A DNA stretch of 64,000 bases from Tetrastigma voinierianum. Its lineage: Eukaryota > Streptophyta > Magnoliopsida > Vitales > Vitaceae. This document shows, one piece after another, positions 10,788-23,600 of the stretch; positions within the stretch are counted from its first letter, which is position 1; each line of letters starts with the position of its first letter. A program made the translations under genes and the position numbers. Below the pieces are notes generated by a model. The model did not search any database, was not told the DNA's origin, and worked only from the letters and a program-made list of their open reading frames with translations. The stretch is taken from positions 558,001 to 622,000 of the forward strand of contig JAEQBH010000893.1 of assembly GCA_016808115.1 (NCBI GenBank), read 5' to 3'.

Positions 10788-12112
10788 TGTGACGCCTCAA
10801 TCCCGGTGTCCGTCGACCACCCGTCAACTCGCTGAAATCTACGTGTCTCACATCACAGGCACGACATGTGTGTAAAAATGGCCACTGGGGCTCACATCCT
10901 ACTCATAAAAATGTACATTTATACAAAAATGATTATTTATTACAATTGTATTTAATCACAATTTATACAAAACTGGGTCTCTAGCCCGTACCTACAAAAT
11001 ACGTAAAAATACAAGATACTATCTCGCCGTCTCTTCGTTTCTAAAACCCTGATGTCCATCCCCAATGCCTTCAATTCCCGAAAAAGATATCCCACGACTT
11101 GCAGGAGCAAAGCCCAAAGAGCCGAATTTCCCTACCGGGTTACTCCCACTTAAGTGCAATGCAATGGCACACACATTCAACACATGCTAATATATCACTC
11201 ATGGCTATATTAACAAAATTAATTCCATACATCATGTTATCTCGCTTTATAATAATAACATAAACTCACCAATGGGCTAAGGCACAATCCTGGGCTGTCT
11301 GCCTGGAATGTTCCCACCATACACACAACATGTTATTTCTTCATATAACACAACACCACACGATTCAAGTAAATCACAGCATCAAATTCGTGGACTCCGT
11401 CCAAAACACTCTTGGGTGGATTTCTTAACCCCACCCAAAGCTGGGAACCGAAACCACCCGCCATCCAGCCTCAAATAAATCCCCCATCCATTACATAACC
11501 CCTTAAGCACAGTAAAGCAAGTAGGAGAAAAACCCCACTTCTCGAGTTTGCCTAAACTCCCAAATCCGCACTCACACGTGAGCCTCGACGTGTAGACCAA
11601 CTTTGCCTCTGCGCCGGGCCAGTCACTGGCCCGATCGTCAGATCCAGAGAGAAGCCGCATCTTTCTCCCAAAACCCCACTGAAGCCACCGCTACCAAACG
11701 ACCAGCCAAGAAGAAATGAAAGTGGAGAAGATGATGTCTTCCTGAAATTACAATTTTGCTCCTCATTAGTCGATTTTCTCCAACTCCACTTTACATGTGG
11801 CTCAATGAGCCATGGATCTCCTCTGGGTGCCATGTGCTCATGAGGACATGCAAATGGTTGGCATCATCCTCCACGTGGCAGCTCCTAATCCCGCCACTTG
11901 GCATCCCTTTACCTGCACAGGTCATCCGACACCCAACGCCAAAACGTGGAAATTCCAACCACCCTAATCCAACTAGCTCCGACGCGTGGTAGCTAGATTT
12001 CAAGGAGACGATTCCAACTATGTCCGCTTTCACATCCGAGATCTAGAAAAATTCCTGATTCGACCAAATTACCATTTTATCCTTCGCTAGGAAATCGATT
12101 TTCCGGGTCTCA
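10788..12112. mobile_element. Solo LTR inserted in Athila-1 RT (TSD ATTTT)
   Basis: A 1325-bp block starting TGTGACGCCTCAATCC and ending CGGGTCTCA, flanked by ATTTT on both sides (10783-10787 and 12113-12117). Removing it and one ATTTT restores the RT reading ...TCATATTTTTGTTTTCTG. It contains no coding region, PBS or second LTR, so it is a solo LTR left by recombination. Its left end resembles the GypA/GypC LTR end (TGTGACGCC), suggesting a related gypsy family; on that basis its sense strand is probably minus. Plant names for it cannot be given from sequence alone. Confidence 0.85.
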
Positions 12113-13180
12113 ATTTTTGTTTTCTGATGGTATTCTTCCAGACAACTGTATTTGTTATTAAACCTCTGAGATCAAGAGAAGATTCATTCACATGCCCCTA
12201 TGGTACCTTGTCCAAAAGGATGCCATCTGGCCGTGTAATGCTCCCGCTACATTCCAAAGGTATGATGTCAATATTCGTACTGATCAAGAGGTTATGGAAA
12301 TTTTTATGGATGACTCACCGTATGGATCCGCTTTTGATCTGTTTGAAGAACCTAGAAATGCGCTTCAAAGATGCCAAGACATCAACTAGCACCGAATCGG
12401 GAAAATGCCATTTATGTAAATGTATGTATTGTTCTGGGCATAAAATTTCAAGCATCGACCGAAGAGATCAATCCAAGGTAGCCATTATCAAAACTCTTGC
12501 ACCACCTAACAAGAAAGGAGCACGGCTTCTGGGGCATGCCGATTTCATGAGATCTCACCAAAGATTTCAAAACAATGCACCACCTGCGTGACATCGAGGA
12601 AGGATAAGGTTTAATTTCATGACTCTCGCAAGGTCATCAAGAAATCAAGATCAAATCGTTCAAGCACCTATAATGGTTTGCACTGCATCGACTGGGATTG
12701 AATACTGTAGTGATGTTGATTTTGTATGGAGTTACAGTCTGCACAGCAAGAAATATTCACACCATATACTATGCTAAGAGAATCCAATGGCACAAGAAAA
12801 TTACTTCAACAACCGAAAGAGATACAAATATAGTATTTATTTGTGAAAATTCAGGCAAGAGATTTTGAGATCTCATGTTATTATTCATATTGGATTATGC
12901 AAAGAATTCAAATACTCATGTCAAAGAAGGAAGTTGCCAAGATTGTTGATAAGGTGGGTGCCAAGCATGTAAGAGTTTGATTTGAAGATCATGATAAAGT
13001 GGGTGCATAATGTGATAGGTTTATCACTGGGTGGTTTTCTTTTCTTTCCTTTCCTTTTAAGAGTAGAAAGAAGCAATGCTGAAGAAGAGGAAGTAATATT
13101 AACAGAGAACTTCCCAGATGAGCAACTGCTTAAAGCTTCTTCCAACTTCCATGGTATGTTTGATATTGTGAATTATTTAT
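12113..13180 (+). pseudogene. Athila-1 RT (3' part) and RNase H
   Basis: After the solo LTR the RT continues: a damaged GYFQIPI block, MPLWYLVQK, CNAPATFQR, then FMDDSPYGSAFD, which corresponds to the catalytic F-x-DD box, and GKMPFM. Then come LGHADF-like and RNase H segments (HTIYYAKR, TTERDTN, ILDYAK). In active relatives RT copies the RNA genome and RNase H degrades it. At least eight frame changes are needed, so this is a dead copy. ORFs at 12127-12591 and 12192-12389 are pieces of this domain. Confidence 0.75.
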
Positions 13181-14370
13181 CTTGCGGGAGTAGTTCCTAA
13201 TTCAACCAATGTAAGAGGAAACTTTAACCCATGCCAGGTATTATATTTGGGATGATCCACTATTATTTAAAAGAGGTGCTGACATGATAATGAGAAGATG
13301 TTGAAAATGAACATGCACTCTGAATACGCCACATCACCATGTGTAGCATTTTCTGAGAAAGATCAACAGAAGATATTCAATCCTCAGATTTTATCACCAT
13401 CATCTTCAGAGATCAGCTGATACAATCAGTGATAGATGCCAAAGATTGGAAACATCAAAGAAATATAAATGTGAATGGCCTCAAGAGGTATAATGGTGCA
13501 AATCTTGATGTATGGGGGAATAGATTTTACGGGACCATTCCACCATCGCCGAACCTATACATACCAAGCAGCGCTTGATTATGTTTCCGGGTGGGAAGCA
13601 AAGTGGTTTCCGTTCAAGAACATTATCAAATGTTTACAAAAAAATACTTTGGTTGCGATTTAAACACCTTAATCCATCATTAGTGACGGGGGAAATATTT
13701 CAAAACAAAATATTTGCAAACCATGAGTGCACGGATCAAGTAATGAATGAATGTTCAATGATCCCATCAATGGATGCCGTAAATTTCCAACAGGATTGCA
13801 ATATCAGCACTTATCGCTGTGAATGATTGGTCTCTCCAAACTTGATGATACACTTCGCTTACAGACTGTATATACATACAAAACTCCCATTGAATGTCCC
13901 CATACGAATTGTTTTTTGCAAACCATGCCTACCTGGAATTGGAATACAAGGCAATGGGCCATCAAGAAGTTGAATTTCGATTTTAAACAAGAGATTGTTC
14001 CAACCGTCCGAATTGGAAGAATTGAGAAATGCTTCATGATAATGCTAGAATCCATGCTAGATAAGACAAAGAAATGTTAGACTAAAGGATCCCGAGGAAA
14101 GAGTTCGGATAAACAGGTTCTACCGTTTAATTCCAGATCAAATTGTTTCAGTGAAAAGTCAAAATCCAAATGGAGCGGGCCATACATACTGGTGTCAAGA
14201 ATATTGGAGCAAGAATATTGTTGACTGGAGCATCGAGAAGAATTCAAAGTCATCGGACAAAGACTGGCACTCATCATGGTATATGAACAAAGGTTCAAAC
14301 AGAGTTGACATTTGAGAGCATATTGTCCAAACAAAGAAGTCCAATTTAAGGACCTTAAACTGAGCAACTA
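13181..14370 (+). pseudogene. Athila-1 integrase
   Basis: Integrase motifs in order, with frame changes: PDEQLLKASSNF and DIVNYLSCG before the zinc-binding region, then LMYGGIDFTGPF (first catalytic Asp region) and YQAALDYVSGWE near 13475-13620. Then come LPLNVPIRIVF/KPC (the YKTPIGMSPYRLVFGK-like block), AIKKLNFD and the C-terminal GPY region near 14190. The second Asp and the Glu are not readable. The enzyme would insert cDNA into the genome; this copy cannot as read. Confidence 0.7.
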
Positions 14371-17300
14371 ATGGGAGGCAAACTCCAAAAGACTTTCAAT
14401 TTCCGACATTTTGAATTTCCTATTCAGAACTACTCTGATTTTTTTCTAAAGTTTTATTTTTATATAGTGACTAGTTAGAAATCTAGAAGTAATTTTAGTA
14501 TAATCAAATCCTTTCCGTAAATGTTGCAGAGTGCTTGTGCAAAAATGCGAGGAAATGAGAAAAGAGACAATTCGGGAACGACTCCAGCAATTCACAGGAA
14601 GGAGTTACAGGAAAAAGGGAAGCATTCTTTTCCCTATAAAAATTTTGTGAAAATTGAATCAATAAGCATGTATGAACCGCCGTAGAAATTGATTATTTGA
14701 TGTCATGACTTGCGGAGCGATAAACAGCAAAACCGTCATGAATGGCAAACATCATTGGGGCCGCACAGTGATCATGTTGACTTGGCTGGTATTTAAGGAA
14801 GAAGATGGTCGCATAAAGAGCAATTTTCAAGAGGGAGTTGTCACACACAAACGGTAATATAGAGGAAATAATTGTTGACGCAGCTTCGGCGGATTGCTTC
14901 GTTCACTGCAGGTTGATTATGTCGCGACAAGCAATTTTATGTCGCGACATAATTGGAAATTTCGCCATCAAGGCTAAATTTTCGCCTTAATTTTAATGAC
15001 AAAGATATAATTTCAACTTGCGATTGAAGTCGACATGTTAATTTAATAAAAACAATAAATAGCCCACAAAAACTGATTGACCAGGTAATCGTTGAGAACT
15101 TTCCCACTTCCGTCCACTCTCCAAACCGCTCGTCCTCCTTCCTTTCCGATTCCTCACTCTGAACCCAAGCTTTTCAAATTTAAACTTCCTTCGCTTCAAA
15201 TACCGAACCTCAAACCTTGTCCTTGAATTCCGAGAGATCATGGAGGAATATGTGCAACTAGAAAGTTGAACAAACTCCAACAAAGAACCGTTGGAAGAGA
15301 TGCCCACGTAAGTACCAGAGTACCAAAGAAGTCCTAAGAAAAGAAACTGACAAGGGAAAAAGAAGAGTAAGAGTAATAGTAAAGATTTTGTCGAGGAAGC
15401 TTATTCCAATCGAAGACTATGCCAACAAGGTTCAGAGCGTAAAGAAGATTCAAACCCTATTACTCCCTTTCAAGGAGATGATCGAACAAAGAGGGAAGCT
15501 CAAGGGCCATCAAAAATCGTTACGCAGCAGCGGTAAGAATTTTATTCGAAATCAAAAAGTGTGAAAGACAACACTGTGGTTCGCCGAGGAGTACGGGTAC
15601 TATACGCCGGAGCCAAGGCCATTAACGGCTTCATGGAATGCGCGCGCTAATGGTCCGTTCAAAAGCTCTTGGAAAACCCAAATTTTGAAAAGATCGCCAA
15701 AAAGCTCACCGACTTAAAAGCAATAACTCCTGGTATGGGCGGGAAGAGGACCAAAACCCCGAATTGTGGGAAGCCCCACCCAGGAGGCTAAGGTATGGTT
15801 TTATTTCAGCTGCTTTGTCTAAACCAAGATAAAGATGTGAAGAGAGCAGAAGCAATTATGCTGAGTACTCAAGGGGTACAAAGCTCAATGTGATAGTAAT
15901 TGAAAATTGCATTCAGGTACCATGAAGGAAATAAGAGAGGATGATCCCTCACCCAAGAACAATCGCTTTATGTTTAAAGGTCAAGTAGCGGAGTCCGGGA
16001 AGAAGAAGAAGAAGTCCCTATGACATCACCACTCCCACCGACAAGCGCGGGACCCGTAAAACCAAAAGAAAAGTGGGGTGTTGATTTAAAACAAAGAGAA
16101 GAAGCTCCAAACAAGAAGACAAGAAGAGGAGAACCTTAAACTCCTCCTCAAAATAATACTTTCACATTTGCGTGACAATGAAGGGCGCGTGATGAAGCTC
16201 CTTATTTCCATCCCCTTAGCTAGTTCTCCCCAGCAAAAATGTAACATTCAGAGCAGAGAAAGCTCAAGGGAGCACACAAGAGAATAAATTGATACTTGAG
16301 GCCCTCAATGCCATCCGTAAGAAGATGGAAGAAAGGGAAGAGTGGAAATTGCAACAAGAATTCAGAAAGGAATTTATGGAAGAGTTAAAAGAAGAGATCA
16401 AGAATGGGAAGTTAAGAACCGAAAATTAGAGAAGAATAGATGAAAGAAATTTCAAAGCAAAGAAGAGAGGACTTCAAGAAAGAAATGAAGAAAGAGATCA
16501 CATCTTTTACAAAACCAATGAAGTCATAGAAGCTTTTGCAATAATCACTTGAGCGTGATTCTACTCTAACAATCATGAAGGTTAAGAGGTAGAACAGAAG
16601 CCAAATCGAGAACAAATCAGGGTTCAATTTTTATACAAGTCTCTACAAAAAGATTTTGAGAATAAACCGAATGATGAGACAAAAAGTAAAGGAGGCTGAA
16701 TCCCATGCGTAAAGAATGGCTAGAAAATTTGATTTGATTAACAATCTTTCCAATTTTGGAAGTAATGATCATGGAAACACCAAGGAATGCCTTGGTAAGA
16801 GACAAGACGAGCAACAAGAAGGGGTTGATTCTCCAAATGAGATCTTCATCGAAGAACAAATTGAAAGGGAAACTAAGAAGAGAAAGGAAAGAAGAGAAAT
16901 GAAACTTCATCTCACTCTCATTTGAATATCCCTAGATCCGGGATCCCCCTAATATCTTGCTACCTCTTCCAAAAGAAAAGATGTATCTCTCCTAATCCGA
17001 CCTTTCTTATCTTCCAAACCTATATCAGAGTATCCACATTTGCAATTGAATCGTAAATAAATGACAAATTTGAATTGAACTGTGTTACTTTGGTTTGTTA
17101 AATTCTCTGTTGTTTTTGTGGTCGCATAGTCAAAACAAGTGTGGAATTAGTTCAAGAACCGCCGAGATGGAGTAGCCGAATTCAAGGGAATGCAAAGTTA
17201 GATTAAACACAAATGCAAAAGTGACTTAAGTCTAACTGATAAGTCCAGAATTGAGGAAGGTAATACAATAGAAGGAGCAAAACATATTTTTGAATTTGTG

Positions 17301-18508
17301 GTACGAACAGTAAGTCAAGGAACTTGTTGAATATCAATTAATTTTAACTACTCACCAACAAAAATGAGTCAAGGAAATCCTTATGGTTAGTCACAACTAT
17401 TAAATCCAAATTCTAGAATCAGCAGATTACGATTTATACAAATCTGAGGGTGATACAAACTGACAAGAGATGATGCAAAGCCATTCGGATAGTTCGAAAG
17501 CCATTCTAGCCATCCCTATTCATGTCGAAGTGCATATACCTTAGTTCCGTAAATTGAGCAAACAATATTTTTCAAAACAAACCAATGGAAACTCAACCCC
17601 ATCCTAAAAATTCAACTTTCGTGAAAGAACCATGATTACCCAGAATTCAAGGAGGAAGAAAGAATGAAGTTTGGGAGTATATGTTTGAGGAATTCAAGGA
17701 GAAAAATATAGAAATGGAATGAAAAGAAAAAGGCAAAGAGCGTAAAATGCAATAGAAAAGAAAGCTTAGGACGAAGTTTTATCTTCAGGCCTAACTCCTT
17801 TAACAATTGTCTAGGGTGTTTCAACACCTAGTACCCTAATGCCATCCGTATGGGAGCTACTAACCCAAAGTTCAAGCATATGTTAGAAAGCCTAAAAGGT
17901 AAAACATTGTACTATCCTCGAATGGTAAAACAGCAATGTACTGAATTGCAAGTTAGAAATAGGCATACAAGCCTAATGGTTAATCAGCAAGATGTTCCAA
18001 ACATAAGTTTTAGGAGTTATCAAAGAAACCACAGCAGCGAAAGGCAAGAGGAGAGAAAAGGTCTGTGGTGACCAACCAAAGCCTCTTCCGATCTCACCCA
18101 TTACCCAAGCCTAACAACAGGTTTCCAAAAGACCCGATTGATCTGGAGCCGGGAATTACCTACATTAGTGGAGATCAACATGAACAACAAACCTATGGAA
18201 TTTGGAGGCAGGAAACAATAAAAATGTGAAGGACTTGTGGGAGGTAAGTGACTCATTATGAAGAGTGAGAAAGGAAAATAATTTATTATTCAGGATCTAA
18301 TGATTATGTTGTTTGTGAAACACTTACCGCTTAGTTTGTATACTATAAAGATTAAAACTAACTCGAATCGACTCGCTAGATGTACGTAAAACAATGCATT
18401 CTTCAGATTAATCAAATCGATCAAGCACGCAGAAACGTATCAAAAATAACTTTGTCTGAGGATTTTTCTGCCGGTGACAAGCAAAATTTTAAGTTTGAGC
18501 TCACGAAA
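14371..18508 (+). other. Athila-1 post-pol region, mostly unassigned
   Basis: Between integrase and the 3' LTR, where Athila elements often carry an extra (env-like) ORF. Two TGTCGCGACA palindromes occur near 14921 and 14941. At about 15570-15720 a plus-strand reading VVRRGVRVLYAGAKAINGF resembles the retrotransposon 'putative plant transposon' domain; this is a weak match. 16300-16930 is lysine/glutamate-rich on the plus strand. 17100-18500 shows no motif. The minus-strand ORFs (15038-15307, 16617-16910) look like shadows. Confidence 0.4.
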
Positions 18509-21183
18509 TGAGTCATCCATTTTAACCATTTTCTCATCTTATTTATTTAAAACAAGCCCGATTTATGTGCGCACTATAATAAATTAACCAAACTAAACGA
18601 TATGAATTCAAGAAAAGAAGAATTTTATAAGCAGCTGTATAAAGATGAGCAAGGATGATATAATTGGCCATGTTATAAGAGGGGTGCATAAGAACAAAAG
18701 AAGTCATTTTTGAAGTCTTACAAAGAATCAAAATGTATATCCAGTTGCAACAGAAACTCCAATGGAACGAAGCTTAATTGAAGAAAAGGCAAATGAGCGT
18801 TAAAGAAAACTCAAAGTCACAACCGTGATGAAGAGAAGATATGATGTCGCGACATCCGGACGCGCACGCGACACATCAACACCGGCGAAGCACGCGCATC
18901 ACAGGCGGCAGAGGTCACAAAGATCGATCAGAGAGAAGGTCGTGACATCAGAAAATTGAAGGAAATTTGATGGCGTCACATCACAAGTTGTGCAACCGGC
19001 GACTAACCGCCAGACTTAGAATGATGCGACAACATCGTGATGTCGCGACAAAGGTTGATGTCACGACAAGGGATGGAGGTCGCGACAAGAGAAGCTTCAG
19101 CTTGCGATGTGTTTGAAAGATTAAACGTTGTGACTTAAGCCGTTGTCGCTGACAGAGGACTCCGATGTCGCGACACCAAAAGCAACCAGCTGAAGCCTCC
19201 AGAAATAAACCGATGCCTGACAAGAGATTTACGTCACGGCGGCAGAGCACACCATTGAAAGTTGCGCCCATAACCATGTCGCTATTAAGATGGACGGTAT
19301 ATCAGAAACCATCGCTTGAAAGCCGCAGCGATAAGAGCCGGCGTCGCGATTAAAAGAGCGAGGTCGTGGACATCGTGAAACTCAGCTTGAAACCCGCAGA
19401 TATGCATAAAGAGATGTCGCAATAAGAGATTGATGTCGCTGACATCGTGAACTCTCGCTTGAAACCGCAGCGCAAAAGATGTCGCGACAATATATCATTG
19501 ATGTCGCAACATCAAACGTGTTCAGTTGAAAGTTGCAGTTCCTCAAGATGATGTCACGACAAGAGATCGATGTCGCGACATGGATGAGAGCTCCAGACAA
19601 GGATTTGAGGTCACCCGAACAAAGAATACATGGGCCAGCTTCACTGAGATCCACAAAAGAATGCATTGGAATTAGGCCCAATTGAGAAAACCCTATAAAT
19701 AAGCAGCCTACCCAGAAAGAAAGGCGCCTGGGGCGGCGTAACGAAGATCCGTACCGGCTTCATTTGATTTATTTTCTTTTCTTTTTCTGTTTCCGTCATA
19801 ATAGATTAGATTTTTTTATCTTCCTTGAGTTTTGTTTTATTTTCTGGATCTAGAAGTTCTCGTTTTGAGTGTATTGAATGCATCCACTCCTTTCTTAACA
19901 TTACCCGGAATAAGCCTGTTCAAATTCTCGAATTCGACTTTTCCAGCCTAAATCATAGCTGTTTTTATGATCAAGAATTGTTGTGTAATTAAAGAATTTA
20001 GAAAACCTAGCTTTCCATTAAGAGAATGCTATTGTCGACCATCTTCCCGTAGTTGTTTCCAAAAGAGTTTGTGAATTTCGCTTATGAATGATCGGTTTCA
20101 GTTTATTGTTTTCGGGATCGGGAATATCAGGCTTCATACCCGCATTCAAGAACTACTTCATTGCTCGATTTCAAGGAGGTCATCTGCGTGACACAGAGAA
20201 GGCATTCCTGAGAGTATTGAACAATTTCTTGAAGGTATATTAACCCGCTATTATTAGAGATCTGAAGAGTTTTGAAGTTAATAGATATCCTCTCTTCTCA
20301 CTAAATCAAGAAAGAGTCAATGAAAGTTATCAATTTAAACATGAGTTCACCTCAATTCAATAGTGAAGCCAATCCGTTAGCTTAGATCTAATCAAGGAGA
20401 GGCATTCATTCCTAATTTAGAGGAAGAGCAACTGTGAAGTTGTATATCCTTGTTTCGACCGATAACTCGAGCATATTTATACCCATAACTGGTGGTAGTG
20501 GTTGTGTGAGTACACCCATTAAGAACCCTATTAAAAGTAGTCATCTAATTCCCTATCTTCGAAAGAATCAGGAAAATTAGATACAATGAACTCAGAGTGT
20601 GGAGATCCAAACGCACTACTAAACGCCTCGACGTATTCTAAAAACCCGAAATACACAAGCAATTCTATCGTTGTTACAGGATTGATACTCATAGTAAAGA
20701 AGATTTTAATGTGCCCTCGCAAAGATAACTATTCAATGTCTAATCATTCTCTTAACTATTCATTATTCTTTATTTTTTTTAGATTCCATTTAATTTGATT
20801 GTTCATCCCTTTTCCTTATATCACAGATATTTTACAAATTATTAAGCCGACTGCCAATGCCATGTTATATCCAAATAGTATATGAGTTTGAGCAGTAGTC
20901 GTGGTGAAGTCAATCAGGAATTTAAGATCTCTGTGGATCGATATCTGGACTTAAATCCATTTTATTATTGTCGATCATTGCACTTGCAGGATATTGTGCC
21001 AAAACCAAAATTTAAAAAATGATTTACTCAAGGAGAATTTTTGTCTATAGACAACAACAAGTTATGACACTTCACTGCTGGGATTAGTTAATAGTCCTTG
21101 TGGGTAATAAGGTTATAAATTTGTTCAAGTGTTTTGGTTAGTGTTTGCTAAATTTGTATATGTGTTTCTTCGGTCCTATCACA
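18509..21183 (+). repeat. Athila-1 3' LTR
   Basis: Begins TGAGTCATCCATTTTAACC and ends 'cggtcctatcaca'. It is homologous to 4842-7609 over its whole length, including the palindrome array, 'aaccctataaataagcagc' and the terminal 'gttttggtta' segment. The pair differs by many one- to ten-base indels. Immediately to the right the GypA integrase resumes. Confidence 0.8.
18840..19590. repeat. Array of the palindrome TGTCGCGACA (Athila-1 3' LTR)
   Basis: Counterpart of 5330-5965. Intact GTCGCGACA copies occur near 18844, 19038, 19078, 19166, 19485 and 19574, with others decayed (for example GTCGCTGACA and GTCACGACA). Fewer intact copies than in the 5' LTR. Confidence 0.85.
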
Positions 21184-21519
21184 CTTCATCTACTAACTTT
21201 CGCCTAGTCGATCCATATAATAGTCTATCCTGACCGGTATAAAATGGGCCGACTTTGTGAGCTTATCAACAATCACCCAGACAGAGTCATGTTTCTGTTG
21301 TGTGAGGGGAAAACCCGACACAAAATCCATGGTAATGTTATCCCACTTCCATTGAGGAATTGGAAGGGGATTTAACAAACCTGTTAGCACTTGGTGTTCA
21401 ACTTTGACTTGCTGACACGTCAAACACTCAGACATATACTCAGTCACATCTCTTTTCATTCTTTTCCACCAATAAAACTGTTTCAAGTCCTTGTACATCT
21501 TATTATCTCCAAGATGCAT
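21184..21519 (-). pseudogene. GypA integrase, N-terminal part
   Basis: A 108-residue open frame (21519 to 21193) beginning MHLGDNKMYKDLKQFYWW carries the end of the H2C2 zinc-binding region (CLTC), then WKWDNITMDFVSGFPL with the first catalytic Asp, and a VWVIVDKLTKSAHF segment. It stops at MDRLGES next to the Athila-1 LTR; the downstream half is at 3932-4841. This is the longest intact coding stretch of GypA. Confidence 0.85.
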
Positions 21520-23050
21520 GGTAAATACCGTGATATGAGCTCCAAAAGCTACAACTCGCTTTAACTCTTTATCATCTCACACATAATCTATTCCTGGAAA
21601 TACAAACTTCCAGCTCTTCTTTTCTAAAACTTGTCTCATAATTAATTCTAACTGATCCTGTGGAATTTTTCTCTAGAATTTCATCATTTTTCTGCATCTA
21701 TAATCATTTGCTTTAAAACTGGTTGCGCTCTTAATTGCTTCAACATAGCCCATCATCTCCTCGCTTCCAATCATCAGATCAGAAGTGGATATCATGTACT
21801 AATTGTTTTTCTCGCTTTAAAGCATCTGGCTACTATATTACCCTTTCCGGATGGTAATCTATGATGCGCCATAATCCTTTTAATAACTCTAACTACCTCC
21901 GCTGCCCCCAAATTTAACTCTTTCAAGGAAAGCATGAATTTTCACTCTATGATCTGTAAATTCTACACTTTTCCCGCCAGATAAGTAGTCGCCATATTTT
22001 TAAAGCAAACACTACCATGTTTTAACTCTAGGTCATGGGATAATTTTGTTCATGTGGCTTCAACTGCCTGGAGGCATATGCCACTACTTTCCCATCTGCA
22101 CAATGATCTGTCCAATGCACACATCACTATACAAGGTATACTCTTTCCTGAGTAGGCCGCGCCAATACCGGAAGCTCAACCAACATCCCTTCAACTCGCT
22201 CAAAACTATTCGACATTTTGTCATTCACTCAAACTTTATTCCTTTCCCCGAAAGTAACTTAGTGAGCCTGAGAAGCTATGACCTAAAAGCCTCGCATAAC
22301 CAGGCTTAAACTCAAGCAAGAAACTTCACCCTGCTACATTTGAGGTGATTTCCACCACAACCGCTTCAATCTTAGCAGATCAACTCTTATACCTCAAAGA
22401 ATAATACGGTCTAGGAATGAGACTTCTTTAGCCAAAATCACACGCCGAGCTTAGCATATAACTCTTTCTCTTAACGCCTCTAAGACTATTCTCAGCACTG
22501 AGGTCTCTTCTGCATCCTTGTACACCAGGATGTCATCATGTTCAACAATTGATCCACATAGGTCGAAAAACCTATATTCATCAAATCCATGAATGTCTGG
22601 CGCATATCAACCCAAATGGCATGACCAAAACTCATAATGGCCATATCTGGTTCTAAATGCGCTTCTGCATACTCTCCTTTACTCTTCAACCGATAATACC
22701 CTCGAATCGAATCACCGGGTGCGACACCGCGCTCTTCAATCGACAAAAGATCTTTTACCTCGCACGGGTACTCGCTTTTCAACGCCACCTTATTGATCTC
22801 ACTGAGATATCTGGCAATCCGCAAAGTGCCATCTTTCTTTTCAAATAAAAATGTGTGCACCCCCATGGACACACCGCCTGGCAAACTTTATCAGCAGCTC
22901 TTCGAACACCTTGACCTTTTCACCCATCGAGCCATCCTTGCATTTGCGTCTCGACATGTGGACTGCTCCTCGGTACAATTCTATGGCTGTTCACTTTCAT
23001 GGGCACTGCAACTCTTCAGGGAATACATCTGAAAATTCCCTTTTACTACT
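21520..23050 (-). pseudogene. GypA reverse transcriptase and RNase H
   Basis: On the minus strand, 22884-22492 reads FEKKDGTLRI, SEINKVALKSEYP, and MSFGHAIWVDMRQTFMDLMN, an insertion-damaged version of MSFGLTNAPAAFMDLMN, then the palm region ending near CTRMQK. RNase H and connection motifs follow with frameshifts at 22110-21540 (KYGDYLSGGK, FTDH, LELIMRQVLEKK, GAHITVFTM). The YxDD box is not intact. Plus-strand ORFs at 22657-23072 are antisense shadows. Confidence 0.75.
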
Positions 23051-23600
23051 GACTTTTCACATTCAACTCTGAACTTGAGTCAGTATCAAAGCCAAGAAAT
23101 GTCTCACATCCTTTCCTATACCCTCCATTTATGAGCGAGACGGACATTATATTTATACTGATCCAATGCCTCGTGATCACACCACCGCCTGTGAGCATCT
23201 CAACACACCGCCTCGTCCACAACCATGATAGCTCTGCTTAGACGAACCAATCCATTCCTAGAATCGTCAAACCTAATGGCACTATCAAATCCAAAGGGAG
23301 AATCTTTTTGCCGATAACAATTTAATAATTTGTTATGGTGTTATTCACACTCAACGCAGTCCCCAACTACTAGTTACATGCCAATAATTTCCATTGGCCG
23401 GTACTTGTCAAATAATACATGCCCATAACATAATAAGAATCAGAGATCCGGTGGATCATTCCAATGCATGCATTCTGATATCATATAAAGAAAATATACC
23501 CGCTATAACTCTGATGATTCTAATCTTCACTATTCATTAATATTATGTCGTGAATAGTGCCAGTGCATAGGACGATCTAACATCACTCCGACACTATGCC
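23051..23600 (-). pseudogene. GypA protease region, poorly preserved
   Basis: Located where the protease should lie between gag and RT on the minus strand. Only scattered similarity to the same interval of GypD (51800-52360) is visible, such as the 'catgcattctgatatcatat' stretch, whose GypD counterpart is near 52290. No active-site motif can be read in any frame. The assignment rests on position. Confidence 0.4.

Larger units (their letters stand above)
4842..21183 (+). mobile_element. Athila-1: Athila-like Ty3/gypsy element nested in GypA integrase
   Basis: Two direct repeats of about 2.7 kb (4842-7609 and 18509-21183) flank an internal region with, on the plus strand, a decayed PBS, gag, protease, RT/RNase H and integrase in that order. 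The lineage comes from the style of gag and protease motifs and the PBS context 'ggtcctatcaacaag'. A solo LTR (10788-12112) splits the RT. No clean 5-bp target duplication is visible: both flanks keep a version of the same integrase codons (around DEV), so the junction is imprecise or damaged. Confidence 0.8.

Noticed and set aside
16412..16910. Phe/Leu/Ser-rich minus ORFs that look like membrane proteins
   Set aside because: Antisense of Lys/Glu-rich plus strand in Athila-1; hydrophobicity is expected from the base composition.
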